Both the position numbers and the translations under genes were made by a program. Below, one piece after another: positions 11,359 through 22,912 of a DNA stretch of 64,000 nucleotides. How positions within the stretch are numbered: the first letter of the stretch is position 1; the number at the start of each line of letters is the position of its first letter. The notes beneath the pieces are model-generated. The model searched no databases and was not told the DNA's origin. It saw only the letters and a program-made list of their open reading frames with translations. Origin of the DNA: Pisolithus tinctorius (Eukaryota; Basidiomycota; Agaricomycetes; Boletales; Pisolithaceae); NCBI GenBank assembly GCA_024663395.1, contig JANFAH010000001.1:1860001-1924000 (forward strand). The letters run 5' to 3'.

Positions 11359-11961
11359 GTAAGGTAAAGAAAATGCGACGCTAATAGGTGCACAGTTGAG
11401 GGAGATATGTGCAAAACACGAGCTCGTCGTTGGTAACAACGAGTGCGAGGGGGCACGAGGGGTGGCAGCTGTCACCGACAACCGCTGACGTCATAAAACT
11501 ATAAATACAACAACAACATTACAAATACATCACGTGCAGGGTAGCGCTTTCCGACATCGCTGTTTGGTGGTAGCCGGTAACAAATAGAATGGTCACGTGT
11601 TCCCGAGTAAGGTAAAGAAAGTCCGAGGCAAATTGGTACACAATTGGGGGAGATATACACAAAATACGAGCTCGTCGTGGGCAACAGCGAGTGTGGGAGG
11701 GCGGCAACTGCCACCGACGTCAGCCGACGTTGGCAACGAGCGCGAGGGGGCGTGGGGGAGGGGTGGCCATTGCCACCGACGTCAGATGGCATAAATAGAG
11801 TACTATTTCCTCTGGGCTACTGGAGTACTACACACTAAGTACAATTATTATTGAAGAGATATTGAAGGAGGCAGAAAGTATAGTATTTTCCCTCTATTAA
11901 GAGGGTGTCACATGCATTATTATCACCTCTAATAAGATTGGCAGGGTGGGAATCACAGGTG
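11359..11961 (-). repeat. right terminal inverted repeat of KDZ-1
   Basis: About 603 bp, the inverted counterpart of 1335-1943. On its inner side the match stops at the shared TTCTTTACCTTAC motif, a little earlier than the end of the duplicated subterminal unit on the left. Confidence 0.85.
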
Positions 11962-11969
11962 TTGCGAGT
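11962..11969. repeat. right target-site duplication of KDZ-1 (TTGCGAGT)
   Basis: Identical to 1327-1334. The flanking G and C also match, so a 9-10 bp duplication cannot be excluded. Confidence 0.88.
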
Positions 11970-12103
11970 CTGTGTGACATGGTATTACTTGCCTTCTTAG
12001 GCTATAATTTGTCAGACTACATCACATCCCATCATACTAGCTGATGTCTAGTTTTCACTGGGAGTGACTGGCCACTAGGACTCGGACAACCGCGACGACG
12101 ACG

Positions 12104-13394
12104 ACCTACGACCCCGACAAATGGATCGCACAGCTGATGGACTGCCAACATCTGCCCAAACAAGACATGAAAACCCTCTGCGACACCGTCCGTGCCATCC
12201 TCCTCGACGAATCCAACATCCAGCCTGTATCGTGACCAGTCACCACCTGCGGCGACATTCACGGTCAGTTCTCGGACCTCCTCGAACTGCTCAGGAAAGG
12301 CGGCAGCGTGCCAGAGACAAGTTATATCTTCATGGCACGTAGGTGTCCTTGGGCATCGCAGCTTCGGCAGCTCATATCACACTTCATAGGGAGATTTCGT
12401 CGACCGGGGCCACTACAGTCTCGAAACCGTGTCATTACTCCTAGCACTCAAAGCAAGGCAAGCTGTTCTGATCATTACTTGGCCCCTATTTTTCATGGTC
12501 ATCCAGATATCCTGACACGGTCACATTGTTGCGGGGAAATCACGACAGTCGACAAATCACCCAAGTCTATGGGTTCTATGGTCGGTTCTTGCATGCACTC
12601 TTCACCCCAATGCTAAATTATCTTCCCAGACGAATGCCAACAAAAGTATGGAAGCGCCACAGTATGGAAAGCTTGCTGTAACGTGTTCGACTATTTGAAC
12701 CTCGCTGTGGTACGTCACTACGCATCCCTGATGAATATCACTTATAACCCGTCTCAGATCATCGACAGAGAAATGTTATGCGTACACTGCAGACTTTCTC
12801 CAGACATACGTACCCTCGACCAAATTCGTGTCCTTTCAAGAGCCCAGGAGATTCCTCATGAAGGCGCATTCTGCGGTACACTTTCAGCGTACCTCGAGTT
12901 AGAATTGTTTGATGACGTTCTCCGCAGACCTCATGTGGTCAGATCCTGACGACATCGATAATTGGGCTGTAAGTCCCCGTGGTGCAGGTTGGCTATTCGG
13001 GGGAAACGTCACCCGAGAGGTACGTCGTTCATGCCATTCAGGTACATCGCATATACTCAGCCCACCATCTTCGCAGTTCAACCACATCAACTCACTCAGT
13101 CTTATCGCCCGCACCCACCAACTCGTTCAAGAAGGCTACAAATACATGTTCGACAACGCCCTAGTCACTGTATGGTCCGCACCTAATTACTGCTATTGAT
13201 GTGGGAACATGGCGTCGGTATTAACGCTGAGAGAAGGTGGGGAGCATGAATTCAAGGCATTCGGTCCGGCACCCGAGAATGAGAAGGATAAGGGGATGGG
13301 AAGGCGGAATGTGAGTGTTTTCTATTAACTTCAGCTGGGGTACTGAAGTACTGACACTCTGCTACGACAGCCCGGAATGCAATATTTTGTATAG
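12104..13394 (+). pseudogene. PP6/Sit4-type Ser/Thr phosphatase catalytic subunit, broken (copy A)
   Basis: The whole PP2A-family fold can be followed through normal introns: DKWIAQLMDCQHLPKQDMK, the metal site [118 protein letters not shown], and after the last intron the end PGMQYFV. The [18 protein letters not shown] and FGPAPEN positions point to the PP6/ppe1 branch. It is disabled: TGA at 12233-12235 before the first metal motif, TGA at 13197-13199 where Arg of YCYRCGN belongs, CVHCRL in place of the invariant CVHGGL, and no usable start. The second TGA corresponds to CGA in copy B (46271-46273). The active gene is presumably elsewhere in the genome. Confidence 0.82.
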
Positions 13395-14888
13395 TTGTGC
13401 TGTATCTTGTTTATTGCTCTCAGATATACCAGTCCCTTTGCTCTCGACAGGACTGAAGAGTTGTGAATGGAAGACACAAAACGCGTGGCGTTCTCTGTGA
13501 CTGCAACATGCGCTCGGAGTAGATAAGTAGACTAATTCAATTCTACCGAATCAGAAGGTCAAGATTTCCATTTCCATCAGGCTTATTCCTTTGCTAGCAG
13601 ATTCAGACATGGCGTCTCCATCGCCCCATCATCATATCCTTGAATATGAATATGATTGGGTAAGTAACAACAGGTGCACGAAGAACAATAAGACAGGAGG
13701 AAGGTGGGCCTTGTGCTACTGTCATATCCCCCATCTCCACTATCTTCTCGCTCGAATGGAGGGCTGTCACGATGACGGCCTCGGAAATGTTCGCGAGTAA
13801 TGGCCTGCGCCGTAGTCGGAGCTATCAGTTCCCTACCCAGCGCCAACTGCTACTTTTTCAGGCACTACAAAGCGTACCTCAAGTCCCACAAGCTCGGTAA
13901 GTTCGCCTAATCAACCTCACGTCGACCCAAAAAAGTTGCGTCTGCGGAGGAAGGAAATGGGACTGGCACCCTATCAATGGACTAAACAATGAGAGTAGGA
14001 ATGGGAAAAGCCATGACGACCCAGTGGCACGAGGAGTAATCCGTTGGCGATCACAAGCGGTTGACCCTATCATGGAGGTTATTGTCCAGAGAATCCACTT
14101 AATTGCATATGGGGCATGTCATCGATCATGCTCACGTTGCCTTGCAGCGGACAAAGACTGTGCGAAATCCAATGATCGCCAGCGATTGGGATAGCCTGCT
14201 GGTATCTTGCTGGCGACAGTAAGCCCAAAGGGCACAGTTCGCATCAACGGAGAAACGCTAGAGAACCGAAGCAGAGCGTTGGTATATGGCATATCATAGA
14301 CATGATATATCATCCAGAGAGAGATAATGATAAACTTACGCGACTCATGTAGGCCCAATGTTCGACAACGGAACAGCATCAATGGAATTGCTGACACCCC
14401 TACAGTCAACTTCGGTATCCCGAGACGTGTCGAGAGATTCTGTACCACGACAGTGGATTGTGAATGTGTACGTCCCGGTGAGCATAACCATGTGACTGTC
14501 ACTGTCCGACTCACGCGAGTACTAGTGCAGGATGGTATCGACTAAATCGAGCATTGTACCTCGCGTCCCTCTACCAGTAACTTCCTGAGAAGGGCCAGCG
14601 CATTTGCCAGGAGTACATGAGGTTTGTTGGCATGACGAGAAGAGTTGGCGCTCGGGTGTCGTCCATCAATCGTGACACAGAGGGGGACGGGGGAGTAGGT
14701 GCACAGTACGGCTGATGATGGTTGAGGAGGAAGATGGGCGGGTAGAATGGTCATCATCTAAGTTTCAGTGTGAATCCGAGCTGCTGGTTGTGGTGTGTAC
14801 AGTCTACAAGACGTTGGTAGGGTCCTCCCTCCGAGACGACTGGGTTGCTGCATGTGCAAGGACAACTGGCAGGCCGATAGCAAACCCA
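13395..14888. other. copy A spacer with unassigned, duplicated coding-like segments
   Basis: This stretch is paralogous to 46.5-47.9 kb in the same order. It includes a segment near 14119-14514 that corresponds to 47125-47440 (shared PFGLxVASK and CRTLGLHE/FRTLGLYE readings on the minus strand) and a block at ~14583-14830 present three times in the window (also ~43490-43830 and ~47510-47870; GGGCCAGCGCrTyTGCCAGG core). Open frames are short and broken; I recognise no family. Confidence 0.5.
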
Positions 14889-16283
14889 GCTCAACCAACC
14901 CCCGACACATCACGTGACTCACGTGACATGCCGGCGGCTTCCCTACATGGCAATGTGAGCGACTCCAGCGAGGAAGTGGATGAAAAAAAAACTACTATGT
15001 GCAGCTGTTGCAGTGCAAGGTGCGAGGACTCAGATTTTCATTTCGTCTTTTGTTTTCTAATCTATTGTCTCGCTCTTTAGATATATTTCCCTTTTGTTCT
15101 AGTCTTTCCCAGGCGCTTTTAGATCTAGTTATAGTATGTGTTTCTTCCTCCCTCTCGGGTCACACACTGTGTCTCGCTCGTTTTCACACTGTGTCTCTCT
15201 CTTTTTGGCATGTTGATACTCCTTGACAATAGCTCCCTTTTAATACCCGTTTCACCTAAATGTGCCCAGTGATTCAAGAGATATTCCATGTTTTGTAAGA
15301 AGGGCCACCCTTGAGGCCATGTTATCATATCTCGTGCATCTCTGCGCCGGGTCTCTTGCATGTGCCGTCAAACATTCCCCCCACTGACCCCTCTCTGGGT
15401 ACATCTCGTTCGTCCAATCCCGCGCAGCGGTTATCGAGATATGCCCATTTCTGTGTTCAGAAGGGCTATGAGGTGTTTTGGCGCATAATTCGTGATTGGG
15501 TGGTCTGATCATTATAATCTCATTTTTTCTGTGTGCGTCTAGGTGTTCCCTAAGCCCTCTGGAGTTTCACGCTGGTTGCCCAAGTCATTGATGCTCGGGG
15601 GACTCCCCTCTACCCCCAAGTGTACCTTGTGAAATTGCAAGTGTCGTATCTCGTCTGTTTTGTCACCAGCCCTCTCGCTTTTGGTGGGGTGCGGTACTAC
15701 CCTTTGAGGGCTTTTGAATGGTATATTGGACGTTGTGGTTGCTGCAGTAGGTCTGGAGATATGCTCTGTTTTGTAGTCAGAGGCACCTTCGGACAATTTT
15801 GCGAATATCTTAAGGCTGGGTGCATGCATTCGCTCAGTTCTTTTTGCCCCGTGCTCCTCAAGTTCCCCTTCATTATCTCCTCTAGTTTCACACTGTTTCG
15901 AGCACCCGTCGTTGTCTGGCACTCCCCCCTTCTCCCCATTTGGTGCCTAATAATATGCATTCATTACATCTCACCCGTTTCATTGGAGGATCTCATTTTT
16001 TTGGAGTCTTGTATTACTCTTCTGGGGCATCCGAACAGTATATAATACATTGTGCTTGCTGCTGCAGATCCAGAGCTATTCCCTATGTTGCAATTGGTGA
16101 TACCTATGGATTATTTTGCGAATATCTCGAGACTGAGTTTGCGCATTCACACCATTCCTTTTCCGCCCTGTTCGCCATGTTCCCCTCTGCTATGTCCCCC
16201 GGCTTCTTGTCATTCCGAGTGCGCGTACTAACCAAAATAATGCCGCCGGCAATGTCACGTGACATGTCGGGGGTTGGTTGAGC
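14889..16283. mobile_element. 1.4-kb non-autonomous inverted-repeat element
   Basis: Left end GCTCAACCAACCCCCGACA (14889-14907), followed by a CACGTGAC-containing stretch up to GCCGGCGGC (~14937); the right end (16240-16283) is its inverted copy. Copies B and B' of the surrounding segment lack the insert. The inside is pyrimidine-rich, has no credible ORF, and carries two diverged ~300-bp direct copies (about 15690-15900 and 16000-16210, each with TTTTGCGAATATCT). I could not find a clear target duplication, so the superfamily stays open. Confidence 0.6.
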
Positions 16284-16912
16284 AAGGGGACTTCTGATTC
16301 CGACGGTTCTTTCGGATGACCAATAGTGGCAGGGCTCCCCGTCGTCCCCCTTACCCTCGAAGGCTATAGTCGTAAGCTGTGCCTGAGTAGGATAGGATTC
16401 AAAACGAAATAAACCAAGCAGCTATCATCAGCTCGTCAACTTCATCAAGTCCAACTGACCCCTCTCTGGCCTCAACTCTCACGTGTACCGTATCCCAAAG
16501 CTTTATACGTGGACATCCACCTTCGCCAGGTCCCTCGGGTAACGGAGGTGTTATCAAGCTTAATTCATGCTATGTCGTTCAGAATTTGCGAACACGTACC
16601 ATGCAACAACTGACTCCCCATCTCCCCCACATTTGGCAGCACCTGACACCCCTAAAGGATGATTGGGTAAGTAGCGGAACAAACAACATCCTCCAAAGAG
16701 TTCTGGACAATGGATTGTAGGGATTGTTGTAGAATACGTATCAGATGAATATATTGTGTCAGTACGTTGGCTGAGCATGCGTATTGGAGGGGTATGATGA
16801 GGACGATGAGCAAAGACTACGAAAACAGCACGAAGATATGAACACGAAAAAATGACCACTAAAGGAAGAAAGATAGACCAGCTTTAATGACCGGGAACCT
16901 CCCACACATGCG

Positions 16913-18595
16913 TCAAAGGATTTCTAACACCTCCGCCCGAATGTTCGTGGGGATGTTGGTTCCAAGTCCTGAAATGACAATCTCTTCCTCTGTGGCAACC
17001 CTCCTGTACTCTCCCTTTGGCTGCTGTGCGAGCAGCAACGCGCTGAACGGCTGTCCGAGGCGAGCAATCACTTGCAGTGCTTGGGTATAGCCATCAACTT
17101 GAGGGGGGAGAGTGTGTAACGAAGACGGCGGCGAAACTCCATCCAATTCAGCGTCATGATCTGAATCGCAGTTAGAGTCAGCATCGGATTCCGGATCATC
17201 TCCCCAGGCAACCACACTATCGGGACCTCGGATATGATCAATCCACAGATGTACGAAGACGAATTTCTGTGCCTCATGCAGTGGGAGATCGTTGGCGGTT
17301 GAGAACTCCACTTTTCCAAGTCCTGATACCCTGGCACGATACAGCTTCTCATTGCCACTGCGTAGCTCCAGTCTTCTGAGGGGGAAGACGATGCATGGAA
17401 GATGTAGATGTCTGGTACCAAAACACGCAGGCAGAAGAAACTTGATTTGATTATAAATGCTTAGGACAACTTCCTGGGGTAACTTGCTACGTAATTTTGT
17501 GATGCATGTTTCTATTTCTTCTCCTTTGAGTGACGGAGGGATGTAAGGAATTTGGCTGTAGATGGAAATGGAAGCCGGGAGACAGCTGTTGTACGACAAC
17601 AATGTCCCTGACCATGCAAGTATGGTGACCTCGCCAGTGCGAGCTACAATCTCCTCCAGGAGATGTCCAAGAGCGTCGGCTCCTTCGCCGTAGTGGGGTG
17701 TGATATCAGACTTGAATATGCTGATCAGAGAGTATGCGATGTCTTCCTCCTTTGTCGCATTGTGTGTAGAAGCAAGACAAAGTTTTTTGTGAACCCCAAG
17801 AGTGTCTGGAGAGAAGGAGACGATGGTTCCAGGCAAAATCTTAATAGCGTCTGCTAGTTCTTGCATGATCACTGGAGATTGCTTGTGGTTCTTGCCCTCA
17901 TTGCCAAGGTATGGTTTCCACTCAGAGTCATAGAAGGAGATGATGTTCAGTGAGAGAAGCTCTTGTAAAGTCCAAGCTTGGGTCATCCATTTACTATGCA
18001 TAAGGTCCCCAGGTTTGGATGGATGTGCTACACTGGCAAGCAACACAAGTGTGGCTGCCAAATTTGCATACCATCTGTACATCAAAGTAAGGGATTTGTT
18101 AAGGATGGAACTGTTGAGCTTGTCGATACAACATGTATTGGACCATGCCCAATGGTAACCAAGCCTGCACATTTCCTGGCAGAAATTGCACAACTTGTTG
18201 TTCAGGGGTGTATCAGGAAGGTCCCACACAGATTTGACTAGCTTGACATCCTGGAACAATGGCTCCACCCCCTGCCATGCATGTGAGAACATGACATATC
18301 CAAAAAACCTTTCGACCACAGGTTGGATCAACGTCTTGTCCACTTTTTTCGTCACAGATGAAACCAGTTCCTTGAACATCAGATCAGCCTTGAAAATATG
18401 CATCTGCTCAGTCCCATCACAAAGGTAACCAGTAGCGACATCAATGATGACAAGAGGAGAACAGATCTTGCTGACGATGGGATCAATGGCTGCAATTGTC
18501 TCAGATGGTGAAATGTAGTTCTTACAGAGTTCTGTGAAACTGTTATTTGTGGATATTGGCTTCATACAGGAGATACGTACAGATGGTTTCCACAT
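16913..18595 (-). pseudogene. HET-domain gene, 5' end removed by KDZ-2 (copy A)
   Basis: The open frame encodes the HET domain and C-terminal part of the same protein as 48459-50100 (copy B): FGYVMFSHAWQGVEPLFQ, LGYHWAWSNTCCIDK, SLTLMYRWYANLAATLVLLA, WMTQAWTLQELLSLNIISFY, ending AEVLEIL. HET domains are found in fungal incompatibility and cell-death proteins. The similarity to copy B stops at ~18597, exactly where the KDZ-2 terminal repeat begins; the TPR and WD40 exons seen upstream in copy B are missing. The ATG at 18593-18595 arises at the junction and is not the native start. No stop interrupts the remaining frame. Compared with copy B, many CpG sites read TG or CA. Confidence 0.8.
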
Positions 18596-18597
18596 GA

Positions 18598-18676
18598 TTC
18601 AGTCACTTGTAGTCCTAAAAGTGGGTCATCCGACATGTACATTTCATCCTGAAACTGGGACTAACTGACATCGGCC
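18598..18676 (+). repeat. left terminal inverted repeat of KDZ-2
   Basis: 79 bp, about 69 identical positions to the inverted 41583-41661. Contains AAAGTGGGTCATCC and TGGGACTAAC, both conserved at the other end. Confidence 0.85.
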
Positions 18677-18729
18677 GGTGGTCCCTAGGGTTGGGTAGGC
18701 TGGACTGTGAAGGTGGGGTCGGCCTATGT

Positions 18730-19891
18730 CACAGGATGATGGATCAACTTCCCTGGAAGTGGGGTCGGCTGACATGACTATAGGATGGATTGATGACCTG
18801 GAAGTGAGGTCGGCTGATGCAGCTATGGGATGAATTAGTGTCCTGGAAGTGGGGTCGGCTGACACAGCTATGGGATGAATTAGTGTCCTAGAAGTGGGGT
18901 TGGCTGACACAGCTATGAGATAGATTAGTGTCCTAGAAGTGGGGTCAGCTGATGCAGCTATGGGATAGGTTAGTGTCCTGGAAGTGGGGTCGGCCGACAC
19001 AGCTATGGGATGAATTAGTGCCCTAGAAGTGGGGTCGGCCGACACAGCTATGAGATAGATTAGTGTCCTAGAAGTGAGGCCAGCCGACACAGCTATGAGA
19101 TAGATTAGTGTCCTAGAAGTGGGGTTGGCCGATGCAGCTATGGGATAGGTTAGTGTCCTGGAAGTGGGGTCGGCTGACACAGCTATGGGATGAATTAGTG
19201 CCCTAAAAGTGGGGTCAGCCGATGCAGCTATGAGATAGATTAGTGTCCTAGAAGTGGGGTCGGCCGATGCAGCTATGAGATAGATTAGTGTCCTAGAAGT
19301 GGGGTTGGCCGATGCAGCTATGGGATAGGTTAGTGTCCTGGAAGTGGGGTCGGCCGACACAGCTATGGGATGAATTAGTGCCCTAGAAGTGGGGTCGGCC
19401 GATGCAGCTATGAGATAGATTAGTGTCCTAGAAGTGGGGTCGGCCGACACAGCTATGAGATAGATTAGTGTCCTAGAAGTGGGGTCAGCTGACACAGCTA
19501 TGAGATAGATTAGTGTCCTAGAAGTGGGGTCGGCCGACACAGCTATGGGATAGGTTAGTGTCCTGGAAGTGGGGTCGGCCGATGCAGCTATGGGATAGGT
19601 TAGTGTCCTGGAAGTGGGGTCGGCTGACACAGCTATGGGATGAATTAGTGTCCTAGAAGTGGGGTCAGCTGATGCAGCTATGGGATGAATTAGTGTCCTA
19701 GAAGTGGGGTCGGCCGATGCAGCTATGAGATAGATTAGTGTCCTAGAAGTGGGGTCAGCTGACACAGCTATGGGATAGGTTAGTGTCCTGGAAGTGGGGT
19801 CGGCCAATGCAGCTATGGGATGAATTAGTGCCCTGGAAGTGGGGTCAGCTGACACAGCTATGGGATGAATTAGTGCCCTAGAAGTGGGGTC
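18730..19891. repeat. 45-bp minisatellite, left subterminal array (part 1)
   Basis: About 26 tandem copies of a 45-bp unit (GTCGGCCGACACAGCTATGG... ending CCTGGAAGTGGG). Because 45 is divisible by 3, the minus strand reads as a long open frame of a 15-residue repeat (DPTSRTLIYLIAASA type); I regard this as a by-product. Variation is mostly CG versus TG or CA (GTCGGCCGAC against GTCAGCTGAC). Confidence 0.88.
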
Positions 19892-20285
19892 TGTGACGAG
19901 ACCTAAACAACAGGGTTTGTTGTAGGCTCGCACCAAGAACCAACAGAAAGAGGAAGAGAGAAAGAGGGGAAAACGACTTAGAAGCAGGCAAGTTTAGGAC
20001 TCGGAGACCCAAATGAACTAGCTTAGAGCTAGTTGGGTGATTGAGCAATGGTACTTATACTACAGTACATGAGGTAACGGTGAGGTGTACATGAGGTCCA
20101 TGACATCATAGTGATGTCACAATGATATCACAGTGGAGCGGAACGTACTAGAAGGAGGAAGCAAGGTAAAGGTGAGGCGAGGTCCAGACCGGGGTCCGGG
20201 CTGAGTTCAAGAGATAAGATAAGACGAAAAGATTAGATAAGACGAAAAGAAAAGAAAAGAAAGGAAAAGAGTACGTATCGTAACA
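19892..20285. mobile_element. solo LTR inserted in the 45-bp array
   Basis: 394 bp beginning TGTGACGAGACC and ending TATCGTAACA, so the ends are TG...CA with an 8-bp imperfect inverted terminus. It is flanked by the 5-bp direct repeat GGGTC (19887-19891 and 20286-20290), which is part of the array unit it interrupts. It contains a purine-rich GATAAGACGAAAAG tandem near the right end. No coding sequence. This is the expected scar of LTR-LTR recombination of a gypsy-type or copia-type element. Confidence 0.85.
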
Positions 20286-20960
20286 GGGTCAGCCGACACA
20301 GCTATGAGATAGATTAGTGTCCTAGAAGTGGGGTCGGCCGATGCAGCTATGGGATAGGTTAGTGTCCTGGAAGTGGGGTCGGCCGACACAGCTATGGGAT
20401 GAATTAGTGTCCTAGAAGTGGGGTCGGCTGATGCAGCTATGGGATGAATTAGTGTCCTAGAAGTGGGGTCGGCCGATGCAGCTATGAGATAGATTAGTGT
20501 CCTAGAAGTGGGGTCAGCTGACACAGCTATGAGATAGATTAGTGTCCTAGAAGTGGGGTTGGCCGATGCAGCTATGGGATAGGTTAGTGTCCTGGAAGTG
20601 GGGTCAGCTGACACAGCTATGGGATAGATTAGTGTCCTAGAAGTGGGGTCAGCCAACCCAGCTATGTGATGAATTAGTGACCTAGAAGTGGGGTCAGCCA
20701 ACACAGCTATGGGATAGATTAGTGACCTGGAAGTGGGGTTGGCCAACACAGCTATAGGATGAATTAGTGACCTGGAAGTGGTGTCAGCTGACACAGCTAT
20801 GGGATAGGTTAGTGACCTGGAAGTGGGGTTGGCCAAACCAGCTATGGGATAGATTAGTGACCTGGAAGTGGGGCCAGCTGACATGGCTGGGGGAAGGGAT
20901 GATGTCCTGGCAGTGGGGTCAGCTGATGTGGCTGGGGGGAATGAACCATGACCTGGAGTT
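20286..20960. repeat. 45-bp minisatellite, left subterminal array (part 2)
   Basis: About 15 further copies of the same 45-bp unit continuing after the solo LTR. Copies become more diverged toward the inside (GTTGGCCAACACAGC, CTATGTGATG variants). Confidence 0.85.
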
Positions 20961-21324
20961 GTGGTTGGGCAGACACTTTGCAAGAAAGACCAATATCTTG
21001 CTAGTGGGTTAGTGGGGCTGGCCAATCTTATTACTCAGTACACTACTTCCTTGGTAGTTAGCTGGCTGAACCCACATGGTTGTGGAAAAATCCTATATCC
21101 TATCCTTATCCTGTGGTATTGAAGTTAACTCTACCAATCTGGCCATTGTATTGGAATTAACATTGGGCAAATTTACTCAGTTGTGTATCAGTACTTAAGG
21201 AGGAATTGTCCTGCAGGAAATTACTTTTTTTTCTGAACATTCAATGTCATATGAAATTTGAAAACACAAAGCAGCTATTTTTGATTGTAGTACATGCATA
21301 TCATATGTATCAAGGTAGGGTATT

Positions 21325-22912
21325 TTACAAAGATTCCAACAGCCAGGATGATGTTTGCCCCTTTCCCTGTGTCAGTTTGGTAGCCCCTTTGGACATGCAG
21401 ATAGTATAGGTTTGGGGAGGCTGAGATGTGCCTTGTGTGTCCTTCCCACAGCCAGGATTCTTGCACTCATAGGAATAAGTCTGCCCTGAACAACCAGCTT
21501 CCCACTTCTGAATGCTATAACACTGAGGGCACTGGGCAGGCAATTGTTGTCCCCAAGGCCTGATGAACTTGTCAGTCCAGACAAATTTCTCCACCACTAC
21601 CTTCTCCTGCCACAACATCAGGATGATGTTGGAGTGCCTACCCAACATACCACAGTCATTCAGGGCATACCTGACTGCACTTTGGACATGGAAGCCTTGA
21701 ACAAGGGTGGAGTCAAGGACACTCATGAGGAAGGGAATGGTGGTGACTAGTTGAAGTCTCTCAGCATCAAAAAGCAACATGGACCTTGGCTTGAAACTGA
21801 TATGGTGTCAGCCATAACCACCAACATTGAAAGAAAACCTACTGTTGCACAGCTGCCTTCAGTCCTTGGAAGCTCTGCTCCTTCCTTACAGTAGAACCAC
21901 ATACAAAGAAGATGAGGTCTCCACCCTTGACAATGTTGGAGAGGGGTAACAGAAGGCCTTGCAGAAACTGCAACTGGTCAGATGGGAGTGACAGTCAAAC
22001 AATGGTGACTTACCTCAAAGACCTCTGTGGCTATTGGAACCTTATTCTCCATTCCAGAGAACAGATCCCCCCTGTCTTCATCAGTATGGGTAGTAAGGAA
22101 AATGACTACCTTAGCAAAGGTAGTCAGACTTGAAGCTAGCTTTGATGCTGCAGTGTCATAGGCAGCTCTGGACTCCTCAGTGGCAAAGTTGAAGGGCAGT
22201 TGTGAGAAGTGGTAGGTGTCTTGTCTGAAATATCCCTGCAACATGGTGTGAAGGATATGCACAGGGGCATGGCCAAGCTCTAGAGACTCAAGGTGGAGGT
22301 GGATAATGGCAGTAGAGTTACCAGCCACTTCAGAGGTGGTGGCATGCTCAAACCCCCCAATGACCACAAGAGGGTGTTTCAGGACTGGCTTGCCTGACAA
22401 GTAGAAGCCCTGTACTTGGAGTTAGAAGTGATTGGGGTGGCAATATGCACTTACAAAATAGGGCTGAGGACTTTCAAATCTTGTCATTTTCCAATGACAG
22501 GCAACACACCTGAAGTTCATCCAGAGTTTGAGTCAATGGAATTAATTCATAAAAGGGAGGTTAACACACCTGAAGGTCACAGGAAGCTGGGTGACCTCTG
22601 CAAGGCAATCCTCAGGTACTACAACACACTTGTTACACACTACCCTTCTGCATCCTGCCTGATCACAAGGCCACAATGTCCCTCCATCCCTGCACATCAC
22701 ACAGAACTGCATAGAATGTTAGAAAGATGGATGGAATATAAAAAGAGACTTGCCAAGTTCCTCATCCTTCTCTTCTTGGCAACAGGGGCCTTCCTAGCAT
22801 GGGCCTTGCTTGACTTGGCAGCATGTTTTTCCCTAGCTTTCAGACCAGCAAGAGATACCCTGGGAGCTCTACCCCCAGTGGTCTTCTTAGCTGTCTGCTT
22901 GGTCTTCACCAT
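21325..22912 (-). CDS. histone H3-tail-like N-terminus fused to a PHD-like finger protein
   Basis: The ATG at 22910-22912 starts MVKTKQTAKKTTGGRAPR, which matches the histone H3 tail in order and spacing (H3: R-T-K-Q-T-A-R-K-S-T-G-G-K-A-P-R), with Lys at the K4, K9 and R8 positions; a Lys/Ala-rich stretch follows. After an intron (~22749-22707) comes a Cys cluster FCVMCRDGGTLWPCDQ, GCRRVVCNKC, VVPEDC, like a PHD finger, then CVACHWK. Further exons in frame: PYF-GFYLSGKPVLKHPLVV, LHLESLELGHAPVHILHTML, TLTTFAKVVIFLTTHTDEDR, FLQGLLLPLSNIVKGGDLIF, then FIRPWGQQLPAQCPQC and CKNPGCGK, a likely zinc ribbon. The roughly 420-residue product has no nonsense codon although the surrounding DNA has lost most CpGs. 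I recall H3-like starts in other unnamed mushroom proteins, but no function. The last exon end is uncertain. Confidence 0.75.

Larger units (their letters stand above)
1335..11961. mobile_element. KDZ-1: complete 10.6-kb DNA transposon with long TIRs
   Basis: The ends are perfect inverted copies (CACCTGTGATTCCCACC... and its complement), and the inverted similarity runs ~609 bp inward on the left (1335-1943) and ~603 bp on the right (11359-11961). The same 8 bases, TTGCGAGT, flank both ends (1327-1334 and 11962-11969); one extra matching base on each side makes the exact edge ambiguous by 1 bp. Inside are a KDZ transposase gene on the minus strand and three other spliced genes. An 8-bp target duplication is known for Zisupton elements, which belong to the KDZ group, so ends and transposase agree. 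All four gene models are open, so the copy looks recent and possibly autonomous. What the three non-transposase genes do for the element is not known to me. Confidence 0.88.

Noticed and set aside
1335..11961. The ~600-bp repeats at 1.3-1.9 and 11.4-12.0 kb as two solo LTRs (one end reads TGTGACACCC).
   Set aside because: They are in inverted orientation, share ~50 bp outside the TGTGACACCC, and the only target duplication (TTGCGAGT) brackets the pair as a whole. A single TIR transposon explains this better.
16913..18595. HET copy A as a complete 560-residue gene.
   Set aside because: Its ATG lies at the transposon junction and the homologous exons upstream are missing; it is truncated.
18644..21025. 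Long minus-strand ORFs of 430 and 272 codons encoding DPTSRTLIYLIA-type repeats.
   Set aside because: They arise from a 45-bp tandem array without stops in that frame; no start context, no flanking domain, and one is cut by a solo LTR.
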